A DNA stretch of 37,939 nt from Bacteroidetes bacterium HGW-Bacteroidetes-16 (GTDB lineage: Bacteria; Bacteroidota; Bacteroidia; Bacteroidales; F082). Every line of letters begins with the position of its first letter. Within the stretch, counting starts at the first letter, position 1. Positions 8,385-16,242 of this stretch are shown piece after piece. A program made the translations under genes and the position numbers. Where the stretch lies: NCBI GenBank assembly GCA_002840975.1, contig PHDN01000015.1:148326-186264 (forward strand), read 5' to 3'. The notes below the pieces were generated by a model, which saw only the letters and a list, made by a program, of their open reading frames with translations, was not told the DNA's origin and made no database searches.

Positions 8385-8933
8385 ATGAACCACGTAAATC
8401 AATCGCTTGTTGACCTTCTGATGGAGGAACATTCGGGGCAACGTTCTGAATTGATCGCCATGCTGGCTTTCGAAAAACCTGAAGTCTGTGAAGAATTGGT
8501 TCGCCTGACTTTTTCGAATGAGGAACCGCTTTCGCGAAGAGCAGCATGGCCACTGCGGAAACTCTATGACCATCATCCTGAAAAAATGATACCCTATATC
8601 GATTATTTTGTGCTTCAACTACAGGATGTAAAAAGTGAATCTGTATTGCGAACTATCTTGTCCATACTTTCCAGATGTACCATTCCGGAAGAATATCATG
8701 GAATGATGCTTGAGTTTTGCGAATCTAAAATGCTCAATGCCAACACTTCTATTGCCTCCGTGGCGAATTGTATTGATATTTACTACGCCATTGCTTCCGG
8801 TGAACCCGACTTGTTGCGTGAACTGGATTTGATGTTCGAAATTCTTCGGCCCACTGCATCAGCTGGCATCAAGTCGAAGATGGGAATTATTCATCGAAAG
8901 ATGAAGAAAACGACCTCGGAACGAGGGTATTAA
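8385..8933 (+). CDS. HEAT-like helical repeat protein of unknown function
   Basis: A 182-aa protein with no signal peptide or membrane segment. It is strongly helical, and its successive amphipathic pairs look like HEAT-type repeats: ELVRLTFSNEEPLSRRAAWPLRKLYDHH, then MIPYIDYFVLQLQ, then SVLRTILSILSRC. Such proteins usually act as scaffolds or binding surfaces. The spacer before the ATG holds TATTTTTA, a weak -7 candidate. It is 70 bp ahead of the CvfB-like gene, which has its own promoter box. I recognise no catalytic motif. Confidence 0.8.
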   Translation: MNHVNQSLVDLLMEEHSGQRSELIAMLAFEKPEVCEELVRLTFSNEEPLSRRAAWPLRKLYDHHPEKMIPYIDYFVLQLQDVKSESVLRTILSILSRCTIPEEYHGMMLEFCESKMLNANTSIASVANCIDIYYAIASGEPDLLRELDLMFEILRPTASAGIKSKMGIIHRKMKKTTSERGY

Positions 8934-8971
8934 TCCAAGGCAAAATCAATATGATGTATCCGTGCTTTGAT

Positions 8972-8979
8972 TACCTTTG
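8972..8979 (+). promoter_or_regulatory. -7 promoter box of the S1/CvfB-like gene
   Basis: TACCTTTG fits TAnnTTTG and lies 24 nt before the ATG at 9004. It overlaps the in-frame TTG at 8977, which argues that this TTG is not the start codon. Confidence 0.5.
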
Positions 8980-9003
8980 CAGCGAATCTCAGAATGGCAT
9001 CCT

Positions 9004-9840
9004 ATGGAAATTGGAAAGTACAATACACTCACAGCATTACGCTCGACGGATAACGGTTTTTACCTTGTAGATGCAGATAAAAATGAAGTCCTCCTTCCGA
9101 ATAAATATGTGCCTAAAGGTTTTACGGAAGGTGATGAAATTGAGGTGTTTTTATACCGCGATTCGGAGGATCGAATGGTGGCCACAACCGAGATGCCTGA
9201 CATTCAGTTACATGAATTTGGTATGCTTGAAGTGAGAGATGTGAACAAGGTTGGTGCCTTCCTCGACTGGGGGTTGGAAAAGGATCTGTTGGTTCCCTTT
9301 TCAGAGCAAAAATTCAGGCTGTTTCCCGGAAAAAAGTGCGTTGTGTTTTTAAAGTTGGATCAAAAAACCCAACGCCTGGTAGCCACTACCCGCATCGAAC
9401 ATTATCTGGAGCGCGATGATGTGGAACTTGAACCGGGTGAGAAGGTGGATTTGCTGATTTGCGAACCCACCGAAATAGGCATGCAGGTGATTATCAACAA
9501 CAAATACCTGGGATTACTTTATGATAATGAGCTTTTTCAGGCCGTCATGCCGGGTGAACATGTAACAGGCTATGTAAAAAGAGTGCGTCCCGATAAAAAA
9601 GTGGATGTCATGCTGCAGAGACCCGGTTACGAACATGTGGAGCCTGCGGCCCAAAAAATTCTGGATATACTCAAGGCCAACGATAATTTTCTGGGCATCA
9701 CCGACAAAAGTGAGCCTGTCATCATCCTGGCCAAACTTGAAATGAGTAAAAAGACCTTTAAAAAAGCCATTGGTGCTTTATACAAGCAGCACAGGATCCG
9801 CCTGGAAGAGGATGGGATTTATCTGATGGCGGAGGAGTGA
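9004..9840 (+). CDS. S1-domain RNA-binding protein, CvfB family
   Basis: A 278-aa cytoplasmic protein with tandem S1-like OB folds and a C-terminal winged helix. Visible elements are the N-terminal NEVLLPNKYVPKG, the second OB fold VRDVNKVGAFLDWGLEKDLLVPFSEQ, the third with GYVKRVRPDKKVDVMLQRPG, and a final helical domain KKTFKKAIGALYKQHRIRLEEDGIYL. This order matches the CvfB/YitL family (S1 repeats plus winged helix), known in Staphylococcus as an RNA-binding regulator of virulence factors. Its role in Bacteroidota is not established. The ATG at 9004 is preferred over the upstream TTG, which lies in the promoter box. Confidence 0.88.
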   Translation: MEIGKYNTLTALRSTDNGFYLVDADKNEVLLPNKYVPKGFTEGDEIEVFLYRDSEDRMVATTEMPDIQLHEFGMLEVRDVNKVGAFLDWGLEKDLLVPFSEQKFRLFPGKKCVVFLKLDQKTQRLVATTRIEHYLERDDVELEPGEKVDLLICEPTEIGMQVIINNKYLGLLYDNELFQAVMPGEHVTGYVKRVRPDKKVDVMLQRPGYEHVEPAAQKILDILKANDNFLGITDKSEPVIILAKLEMSKKTFKKAIGALYKQHRIRLEEDGIYLMAEE

Positions 9841-9883
9841 GGGAGTTTTGGATGTGATGACCGTATTCCTTTCTCATTTTTTC

Positions 9884-9891
9884 TACTTTTG
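9884..9891 (+). promoter_or_regulatory. -7 promoter box of lepB
   Basis: TACTTTTG followed by CACCC fits TAnnTTTG. Transcription would start near 9898, leaving a leader of about 70 nt before the lepB ATG. Confidence 0.5.
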
Positions 9892-9967
9892 CACCCATTA
9901 TCTCTTAACAAAAATTAACGCGTTGATAATAAGATAGCTGCTATCTTGCAGACAATTATTTAATCCA

Positions 9968-11488
9968 ATGAATATGCTCGCATTATTTGTATTAATCCCA
10001 TTATCTTTCACAATTCCAACGCTTTTCGCGTGGCCCATGTTTGTAAAAGCCGGTCGAAAAGGTTGGGAGTCGGCGGTGCCGTTTTATAACTTATATGTGT
10101 TTTTACTCATCATTAAAAAGCCCATGTGGTGGTATGCATTACTGCTTTTCCCGTTTTTAAATGTGTTTATGTACATGTTGATGTTGGTTGAACTGGTGAA
10201 ATGTTTTGGGAAGTATCATTTGTTAGATCAGTTTCTTGCCGTTGTAATTCCTTTTGTTTATCTGCCATACGTGTCAATAAGGGAAAACGCGCAATTTATT
10301 GATCCTGACGACCAGCCTGTCCGCAAGAAAACAGTAGTTCGTGAGTGGACAGATGCCATTATTTTCGCTGTGGTGGCCGCCACCATTATCCGTACTTTTT
10401 TGTTGGAGGCTTATACCATACCAACTTCTTCTATGGAAAAATCGCTGTTGGTAGGCGATTATCTTTTTGTGAGCAAGATTACTTTCGGCCCGAAAATACC
10501 CAACACGCCTATTGCTTTCCCATTCGTGCACCATACACTTCCGTTCACCGAATCGGTAAAATCGTATGTGGAATGGGTCAAGTTTCCTTTTTACCGTTTT
10601 CCGGGATTCCGGTCGGTTCGTCATAACGACGCAGTGGTGTTTAACTACCCCGCAGGCGATACCGTTTCCACACGCTTTCAGAGCAATGTGAGCTACTATA
10701 GCCTGATCAATGAATATGGAAGAAACCGGGTTTGGACGGATCATCGCAACTTTGGTGATATCGTTGCCCGTCCGGTGGACAAGCGCGAAAACTATGTTAA
10801 ACGATGTATCGGCCTACCGGGCGACACCCTCAAAATCATTAATCGTCAAGTATACTTGAATGGGGTAAAAGCAGAGAATCCTGAGAAACTGCAATATCAG
10901 TATCATGTGATTACTGATGGAAGCGGTATAAACCCCATAGTACTCAGTAAATTAGATATCACTGAAGGCTTCAGAACCAATGTGCCCGGAGACTTTGTCT
11001 ATAACCTCACCAATGAAAGCCGCGATGAGTTGGCCAAATTGCCGATCGTCAAATCGATTGAGCCTTTTAACGAGCCCGCGGGAAAATGGTTCCCGGAGAT
11101 ATTCCCCTATGATTCGGCCTTTAAATGGAACCGTGATAATTTTGGCCCTTTGTACATCCCTCAGCAAGGTGTTCCCATTCATCTTACCCTGACAAACCTG
11201 CCCCAATATACACGGGTGATTGAAACTTATGAAGGAAACAACCTGGAGGTGAATAACGGTCAGATATTAATTAATGGCCAGGCAACAACCACCTTCACGC
11301 CTAAAATGAATTACTATTGGATGATGGGTGATAACCGCCACAACTCTGCCGATTCGCGTTACTGGGGATTTGTCCCCGAGGACCATGTCGTGGGAAAACC
11401 CGAATTTGTTTGGCTTTCGCTCGACAAGGACAAATCATTGTTTGGTGGTAAAATCCGGTGGCAACGCCTTTTTACGGTCATCAATTAA
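9968..11488 (+). CDS. lepB: Signal peptidase I
   Basis: A membrane serine protease that removes signal peptides from exported proteins. It has 506 aa, much longer than typical bacterial enzymes but common for Bacteroidota. The N-terminus holds several hydrophobic segments (residues 1-105) and another transmembrane helix at about 130-147. The catalytic Ser155 is in IPTSSMEKSL and the general-base Lys278 in YVKRCIGLPGD. The GDNRHNSADSRYWGFV box is near residue 455. A large insertion lies between the Lys and GDNRHNS boxes. It has its own promoter and no close operon partners. Confidence 0.96.
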   Translation: MNMLALFVLIPLSFTIPTLFAWPMFVKAGRKGWESAVPFYNLYVFLLIIKKPMWWYALLLFPFLNVFMYMLMLVELVKCFGKYHLLDQFLAVVIPFVYLPYVSIRENAQFIDPDDQPVRKKTVVREWTDAIIFAVVAATIIRTFLLEAYTIPTSSMEKSLLVGDYLFVSKITFGPKIPNTPIAFPFVHHTLPFTESVKSYVEWVKFPFYRFPGFRSVRHNDAVVFNYPAGDTVSTRFQSNVSYYSLINEYGRNRVWTDHRNFGDIVARPVDKRENYVKRCIGLPGDTLKIINRQVYLNGVKAENPEKLQYQYHVITDGSGINPIVLSKLDITEGFRTNVPGDFVYNLTNESRDELAKLPIVKSIEPFNEPAGKWFPEIFPYDSAFKWNRDNFGPLYIPQQGVPIHLTLTNLPQYTRVIETYEGNNLEVNNGQILINGQATTTFTPKMNYYWMMGDNRHNSADSRYWGFVPEDHVVGKPEFVWLSLDKDKSLFGGKIRWQRLFTVIN

Positions 11489-11628
11489 TTAACTAATAGT
11501 TTGCCGGTGTTCGTGTCGAAATCGATTGTTATTAACAAATGACAGTTTTTTTCTGTTGGAAATTATTTGTATCCGACCTCTTTTTCTCAACAATCCTATA
11601 TATATTAGCTTTGTAAAGAGGGGTTTGT

Positions 11629-11636
11629 TACTTTTG
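11629..11636 (+). promoter_or_regulatory. -7 promoter box of the TPR-aroE run
   Basis: TACTTTTG followed by CAGC ends 32 nt before the TPR gene ATG. A TTG lies 15 nt upstream, which is closer than usual. Confidence 0.5.
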
Positions 11637-11668
11637 CAGCAAATTATTGAAAAGAGAGATCGCCAAAT

Positions 11669-13081
11669 ATGGACAGAGATTTTAGCTGGATTGATGATGA
11701 GGAATTGAAGGAGCTGATCGATCGCTTCGATGCCATGTTACAGCAAGAGAGTTGGAGCTTTTTTGATGTGGATGATTTTGAAATATTGATTGATTTTTTT
11801 CTTGAATTTCAGGATGTTGAATATGCCACCATGGCCATTGCCGAAGCACAAAGACAACATCCCAACAGCAATGCTTTTCAGGTAAGAAGCGCCCGGTTGC
11901 TTGCCGCCAACAGTAAATACTATGAGGCTTTGGAACAACTCAACGAGCTGGAACTAACCGAAGCCCCCGGAGAGGAAATTTTTCTTGCCAAGGGTGAAAT
12001 TTACAGCCTGATGAACAAACATGAATTGGCCATTGAAGAATTTCGTAAATCGATTCCATTCTCAGAAACACCTGAAGAAGTTTATGCTGCCATTGCTTTC
12101 GAATTTGAAAACATGGACGATTATACCAATGCCATCCTCAACTTGAAGGAAGCACTCAGAGTGAATCCTGCATCTGAAAACCTCATTCATGAAATCGCCT
12201 TTTTCTTTGAAACGACCTCTCGTTTCGAAGAAGCGATCGAGTTTTTTAAGGAGTTTCTCGATTTAAATCCCTATTCAGTTATGGCCTGGTTTAACCTCGG
12301 AATTTTTTATAACTCCATGTTTTTCTACGAAAAAGCCATCGAAGCCTATGAATATGCCCTGGCCATCGACGAAGAGTTTGCATCAGCCTATTTTAATATT
12401 GCGAATTCCTATTCAAATGTGGATGAATATCAGAAAGCCATTGAATTTTACACGGAAAGTCTGCGTTTTGAAGAGGTAGACCCGATTACCTATTTTTATA
12501 TTGGCGAATGCTACGAGAGCCTGTACGACACAAAGAACGCCATGTTTTTTTTCAATAAGGCAATCGAAGCGGATGAACTGATAGCAGAAGCCTGGGCAGG
12601 AATAGGAAGGCTTATGGTGAAACAGGACCAGGTGAAGACCGCCATCAATTACTATGAAAAAGCACTCGACCTACAGCCAGATGGTATTGATTTTTTATTC
12701 GAATTGGCTGAGATTTATTTGAAAATGAGTCATTGGGAAAAAGCAGAAGCATTGTATTCAAAAATTGTTGAGCTCGACAGCAGTGTGGTTGATGCATGGA
12801 TCAACCTTTCAGAAAGTGTATTGCCAAATGAAGGAACCCAGGGAGCCATCGACGTTATCGAAAGAGCACTCGAGAACAACAAAGACCAGGCTGCTTTGTG
12901 GTATCGATTAGCAGGATATCTTTACCGATCAGGTAAAGTTCAACAGGCGTATTTTTTTATTGAAACAGCCATGAAACTGGATGTTGAAAAAATCGAATTC
13001 CTGTTAGAATACCTCCCAGAACTCAACAATGAACCTCGCTTTAATGAATTGTTGTCTTTATATAAAAGCACACGTGATTAG
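11669..13081 (+). CDS. TPR-repeat protein
   Basis: A 470-aa soluble protein made almost wholly of tetratricopeptide repeats. At least ten units are recognisable, such as EVYAAIAFEFENMDDYTNAILNL, MAWFNLGIFYNSMFFYEKAI and AWAGIGRLMVKQDQVKTAI. Each shows the small residue-aromatic pattern of TPR helices. The N-terminus is acidic (MDRDFSWIDDEELKEL) and there is no signal peptide. It heads a plus-strand run with ALDH, DUF368 and aroE, with gaps of 43, 33 and 6 bp. It likely acts as a protein-interaction scaffold; the partner is unknown. Confidence 0.92.
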   Translation: MDRDFSWIDDEELKELIDRFDAMLQQESWSFFDVDDFEILIDFFLEFQDVEYATMAIAEAQRQHPNSNAFQVRSARLLAANSKYYEALEQLNELELTEAPGEEIFLAKGEIYSLMNKHELAIEEFRKSIPFSETPEEVYAAIAFEFENMDDYTNAILNLKEALRVNPASENLIHEIAFFFETTSRFEEAIEFFKEFLDLNPYSVMAWFNLGIFYNSMFFYEKAIEAYEYALAIDEEFASAYFNIANSYSNVDEYQKAIEFYTESLRFEEVDPITYFYIGECYESLYDTKNAMFFFNKAIEADELIAEAWAGIGRLMVKQDQVKTAINYYEKALDLQPDGIDFLFELAEIYLKMSHWEKAEALYSKIVELDSSVVDAWINLSESVLPNEGTQGAIDVIERALENNKDQAALWYRLAGYLYRSGKVQQAYFFIETAMKLDVEKIEFLLEYLPELNNEPRFNELLSLYKSTRD

Positions 13082-13124
13082 ATATATAGATTCTTATGAC
13101 GAAGTGCTTACTTAACTCACGGCT

Positions 13125-14504
13125 ATGATATCCAATAGTGAATTCATTTCCGTTTTCGACCGTCAGGGTGTTTTTTTTGCACAACAAAAAACGAAGCCTT
13201 TGTTCTTTCGGCTTGAGGCACTGCGGAAATTGAAGGCTGCGATTCTTCAATATGAACAGGAAATCATGCAGGCATTACAAGCTGATTTGCACAAATCAAA
13301 TTTTGAGTCTTATGCTACCGAAATTGGCTTTATCCACGAAGAAATTGGCTATCATCTGCATCACCTAAAACATTGGATTAAACCTGAGCGTGTATCCTCC
13401 TCTTTAACCTCTTTTCCGTCCAAATCCATGATACTCAGCGAACCCATGGGTCGGGTGCTGATTATTACTCCATGGAACTATCCTTTTCAATTGGTAATGG
13501 CCCCCTTGATAGGGGCCATCAGTGCAGGCAATACGGCCATTATAAAACCCTCCGAGATTTCGCAGCATACGGCTGCCATCATACAAAAAATTTTAAATGC
13601 AATTTTCAGCGATGAATTTATTGCTGTTTTCCAGGGTGATGCTTCTGTATCACAAGCACTTCTGAAACTTAAGTTTGATCACGTCTTTTTTACCGGAAGT
13701 CCACGGGTGGGGCAATATGTCATGCAGGAAGCTGCCAAACAGCTCATCCCTGTAACATTGGAGTTAGGTGGTAAAAGCCCTTGTATTGTGGACCGTGATG
13801 TAGACATTGAATTGGCTGCCCGCCGAATTGCCTGGGGGAAATTTCTGAATGCCGGACAAACCTGCATCGCACCCGATTACCTGATGGTACACGAAGCTAT
13901 TGCTGAGAAGTTTTTAGAAGCGTTGGTTCATGCAATTAAAACTTTCTATGGGGACGATCCATTTACCTCCGAAGCATTTCCCCGAATCATTACCAGGGAA
14001 AATACACTCCGGCTTGGTTCGCTCATCAATGGGTGCACAGTCTTTTATGGAGGGAAATTCATGGTGGATGAACACTATATGGAGCCGACCATCCTCACCG
14101 ATGTAAATCCCGACATGCCGGTGATGCAACAGGAAATTTTTGGACCTGTGTTACCGGTGATGTTGTTTTCAAACCTGGAGGAAGTAGTGGATTTTATCAA
14201 TAAAAGGCCAAAACCGTTGGCGTTGTATTGTTTTTCTAGCAACAGAAAATTTATTCACCGCGTATTACATGAAATACCTGCAGGAGGTGTTACCATTAAC
14301 GATACCCTCATGCACATAAGCAATAACAGGTTGCCATTTGGCGGAGTAGGAAATAGCGGCATGGGGCATTATCATGGTAAATTTTCTTTCGATCTCTTTT
14401 CCCATCGAAAATCTGTAATGGTCAGGGCAACCTGGCTTGATATTCCTTTGAGGTACGCACCTTTTGGTAAAAAATTAAACTATTTAAAAATGTTGATGAA
14501 ATAA
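13125..14504 (+). CDS. Aldehyde dehydrogenase (ALDH3-like class)
   Basis: An NAD(P)-dependent oxidation of aldehydes to acids. At 459 aa it has the short length of the class 3/fatty-aldehyde group. Motifs: PWNYPFQL (oxyanion/cofactor Asn), KPSEISQHTA, FTGSPRVGQYV, Glu213 in TLELGGKSP and the nucleophile Cys247 in NAGQTCIAPDY. The C-terminal NDTLMHISNNRLPFGGVGNSGMG segment is typical of ALDH3. The physiological substrate cannot be told from sequence. It lies between the TPR protein and DUF368 in one direction and is probably co-transcribed with them. Confidence 0.93.
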   Translation: MISNSEFISVFDRQGVFFAQQKTKPLFFRLEALRKLKAAILQYEQEIMQALQADLHKSNFESYATEIGFIHEEIGYHLHHLKHWIKPERVSSSLTSFPSKSMILSEPMGRVLIITPWNYPFQLVMAPLIGAISAGNTAIIKPSEISQHTAAIIQKILNAIFSDEFIAVFQGDASVSQALLKLKFDHVFFTGSPRVGQYVMQEAAKQLIPVTLELGGKSPCIVDRDVDIELAARRIAWGKFLNAGQTCIAPDYLMVHEAIAEKFLEALVHAIKTFYGDDPFTSEAFPRIITRENTLRLGSLINGCTVFYGGKFMVDEHYMEPTILTDVNPDMPVMQQEIFGPVLPVMLFSNLEEVVDFINKRPKPLALYCFSSNRKFIHRVLHEIPAGGVTINDTLMHISNNRLPFGGVGNSGMGHYHGKFSFDLFSHRKSVMVRATWLDIPLRYAPFGKKLNYLKMLMK

Positions 14505-14537
14505 ACTGGTAAAATTAACTGTTTGAAAATAAAGAGA

Positions 14538-15446
14538 ATGAAAGAATATTTAATATATATGTTAAAAGGAGTAGCGGTAGGCGTGGCCAATATAATACCT
14601 GGTGTTTCAGGTGGAACCATCGCGCTTATCACCGGTATATTTGAGCGGTTGATCGACTCGTTGAAATCACTGGGGTGGGGAGCTTTGAAGCTGCTTCTAA
14701 GCGGCAAATGGAAGGCATTTGTAGAAAAGACTGATCTGTATTTTTTAATATCATTACTCGTGGGGATTGTGTTAGCCATCGTGTTACTGGCGAGGGTGTT
14801 TGATTTTCTTTTCAGCCACTATCCCGTGTATATCTGGTCGTTTTTCTTTGGACTTATCCTGGCTTCTATCTTTTATGTTGGAAAGACGGTGGTAAAATGG
14901 TCGGTGTCGGCGATTATCAGTTTTATAGTTGGCACAATCATCGCACTGGTACTTACTTTTCTTACCCCAGCAACACAAAACAGTAACTTTTTCTATTTAA
15001 TTGCGTGTGGGGTTGTAGCGGTTTGTTCTATGATTCTACCCGGATTGTCAGGATCATTCGTGTTGTTGTTAATGGGTAATTATCAACTCGTTGCCATCGA
15101 AGCCATCAACAACCGCGACATAGGCATACTCCTTCCGGTGGCACTGGGTGCTGTGGGGGGATTAATTGCTTTCTCGCATCTGCTATCCTGGGTATTAAAA
15201 CATTTTAAAGATCAAACCATTGCCATTCTAACAGGTTTTATCCTAGGTTCACTTGGTGTAATTTGGCCATGGAAAGATCCCGTCATTCAGCTGTTTGGTG
15301 AAAAGGAAAAGGTAGTAGGTTATATTTATAATTTGCCTTCCATGAAGATGGAATTTTTTTGGGCATTGGTGTTGATGATCGTTGGAATTTTAGTGATTGC
15401 GCTCATGGAAAATAGCGCAAAAAATGTAGAAAAGGCGAAAGTATAG
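14538..15446 (+). CDS. DUF368 membrane protein, undecaprenyl-phosphate transporter family
   Basis: A 302-aa polytopic inner-membrane protein with about eight to ten hydrophobic segments. The family signature GVANIIPGVSGGTIALITGIFE lies near the N-terminus and a related motif (LPGLSGSFVLLLMGNY) sits in the second half, an inverted-repeat-like arrangement. DUF368 proteins (PopT) have been reported to recycle undecaprenyl phosphate across the membrane for cell-wall synthesis. The ATG at 14538 is chosen over an in-frame TTG 15 nt upstream because homologues start just before the first KGVAVG segment. Six bases separate it from aroE. Confidence 0.9.
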   Translation: MKEYLIYMLKGVAVGVANIIPGVSGGTIALITGIFERLIDSLKSLGWGALKLLLSGKWKAFVEKTDLYFLISLLVGIVLAIVLLARVFDFLFSHYPVYIWSFFFGLILASIFYVGKTVVKWSVSAIISFIVGTIIALVLTFLTPATQNSNFFYLIACGVVAVCSMILPGLSGSFVLLLMGNYQLVAIEAINNRDIGILLPVALGAVGGLIAFSHLLSWVLKHFKDQTIAILTGFILGSLGVIWPWKDPVIQLFGEKEKVVGYIYNLPSMKMEFFWALVLMIVGILVIALMENSAKNVEKAKV

Positions 15447-15452
15447 CTGGTA

Positions 15453-16199
15453 ATGGAATTATACGGACTCATCGGCAAAGAAATTAACCATTCTTTTTCT
15501 CCTGAATTTTTTAAAAAGAAATTTGCCAGATTTGGTTTGCGTGCCGATTATCGTTTATTTCCCCTTGAAAATATTGATCAACTGCCTGAGTTGATTGCTA
15601 CCCAACCTGATCTAAAGGGCTTGAATGTTACCATACCATACAAGCGGCTCGTTTCCCGTTTTTTACAGGAGATCGCTCCCTCCGCCTTGTATACCGGATC
15701 CGTAAATACCATTCAGGTAAAGCGCGATCGAAAAATATTCCGGTTGATTGGTTATAACACAGATATAATAGGTTTTGAGAAATCCTTGCTGCCTTTTATT
15801 AAGGGGCGGAAGAATCTGAAGGCATTGATACTTGGCGATGGGGGCAGTTCCCGATCCGTTTCATATGTGTTACGCAAGCTGGGTATTATCTTTATACATG
15901 TTTCGCGAACCCCGCAAAAAGTGAGTCAAATTAGTTATCAATGGATTACTCCTGACATCATGGCTGGCTACCATCTAATTATCAATACCACGCCTTTGGG
16001 AATGACTCCCCATGTGGAAACCCTGCCGGACATACCTTATTCGTTAATAACCCCCGATCACCTGATTTATGACGTAGTTTATAATCCAATGGAAACCGTT
16101 TTTTTGCGACGTGCCAGGGAACAGGGTGCTCAAATCAAGGGAGGACTTGAGATGCTTGAATTTCAGGCAGAAGCATCCTGGAAAATATGGAAGAAGTAG
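15453..16199 (+). CDS. aroE: Shikimate dehydrogenase
   Basis: Reduces 3-dehydroshikimate to shikimate with NADPH in aromatic amino-acid synthesis. It has 248 aa, slightly short of the usual ~270. The N-terminus GKEINHSFSPEFF holds the shikimate-binding serines, NVTIPYK holds the catalytic Lys, and NTDIIGF the partner Asp. The nucleotide loop reads GDGGSSRSVSYVL, where most enzymes have GAGGAARA, so Asp and Ser replace small residues. NTTPLGM and YDVVYNPMET close the domain. It is the last gene of the plus-strand run; a hairpin spans its stop codon. Confidence 0.95.
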   Translation: MELYGLIGKEINHSFSPEFFKKKFARFGLRADYRLFPLENIDQLPELIATQPDLKGLNVTIPYKRLVSRFLQEIAPSALYTGSVNTIQVKRDRKIFRLIGYNTDIIGFEKSLLPFIKGRKNLKALILGDGGSSRSVSYVLRKLGIIFIHVSRTPQKVSQISYQWITPDIMAGYHLIINTTPLGMTPHVETLPDIPYSLITPDHLIYDVVYNPMETVFLRRAREQGAQIKGGLEMLEFQAEASWKIWKK

Positions 16200-16216
16200 C
16201 GCTGACCACTTCTTCC
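16189..16216. terminator. Hairpin between convergent aroE and gcvP
   Basis: GGAAGAAGT (16189-16197) and ACTTCTTCC (16208-16216) form a perfect 9-bp stem with a 10-nt loop spanning the aroE stop codon. The two genes converge here, so it may serve either strand. No long T tract follows, so efficiency is uncertain. Confidence 0.45.
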
Positions 16217-16242
16217 AATGGTTCCTAAAATGATACTCTGAA

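Noticed and set aside
8977-9003. TTG start for the CvfB-like protein nine codons upstream of the ATG
   Set aside because: The TTG overlaps a TACCTTTG promoter box and the added residues do not resemble the family N-terminus.
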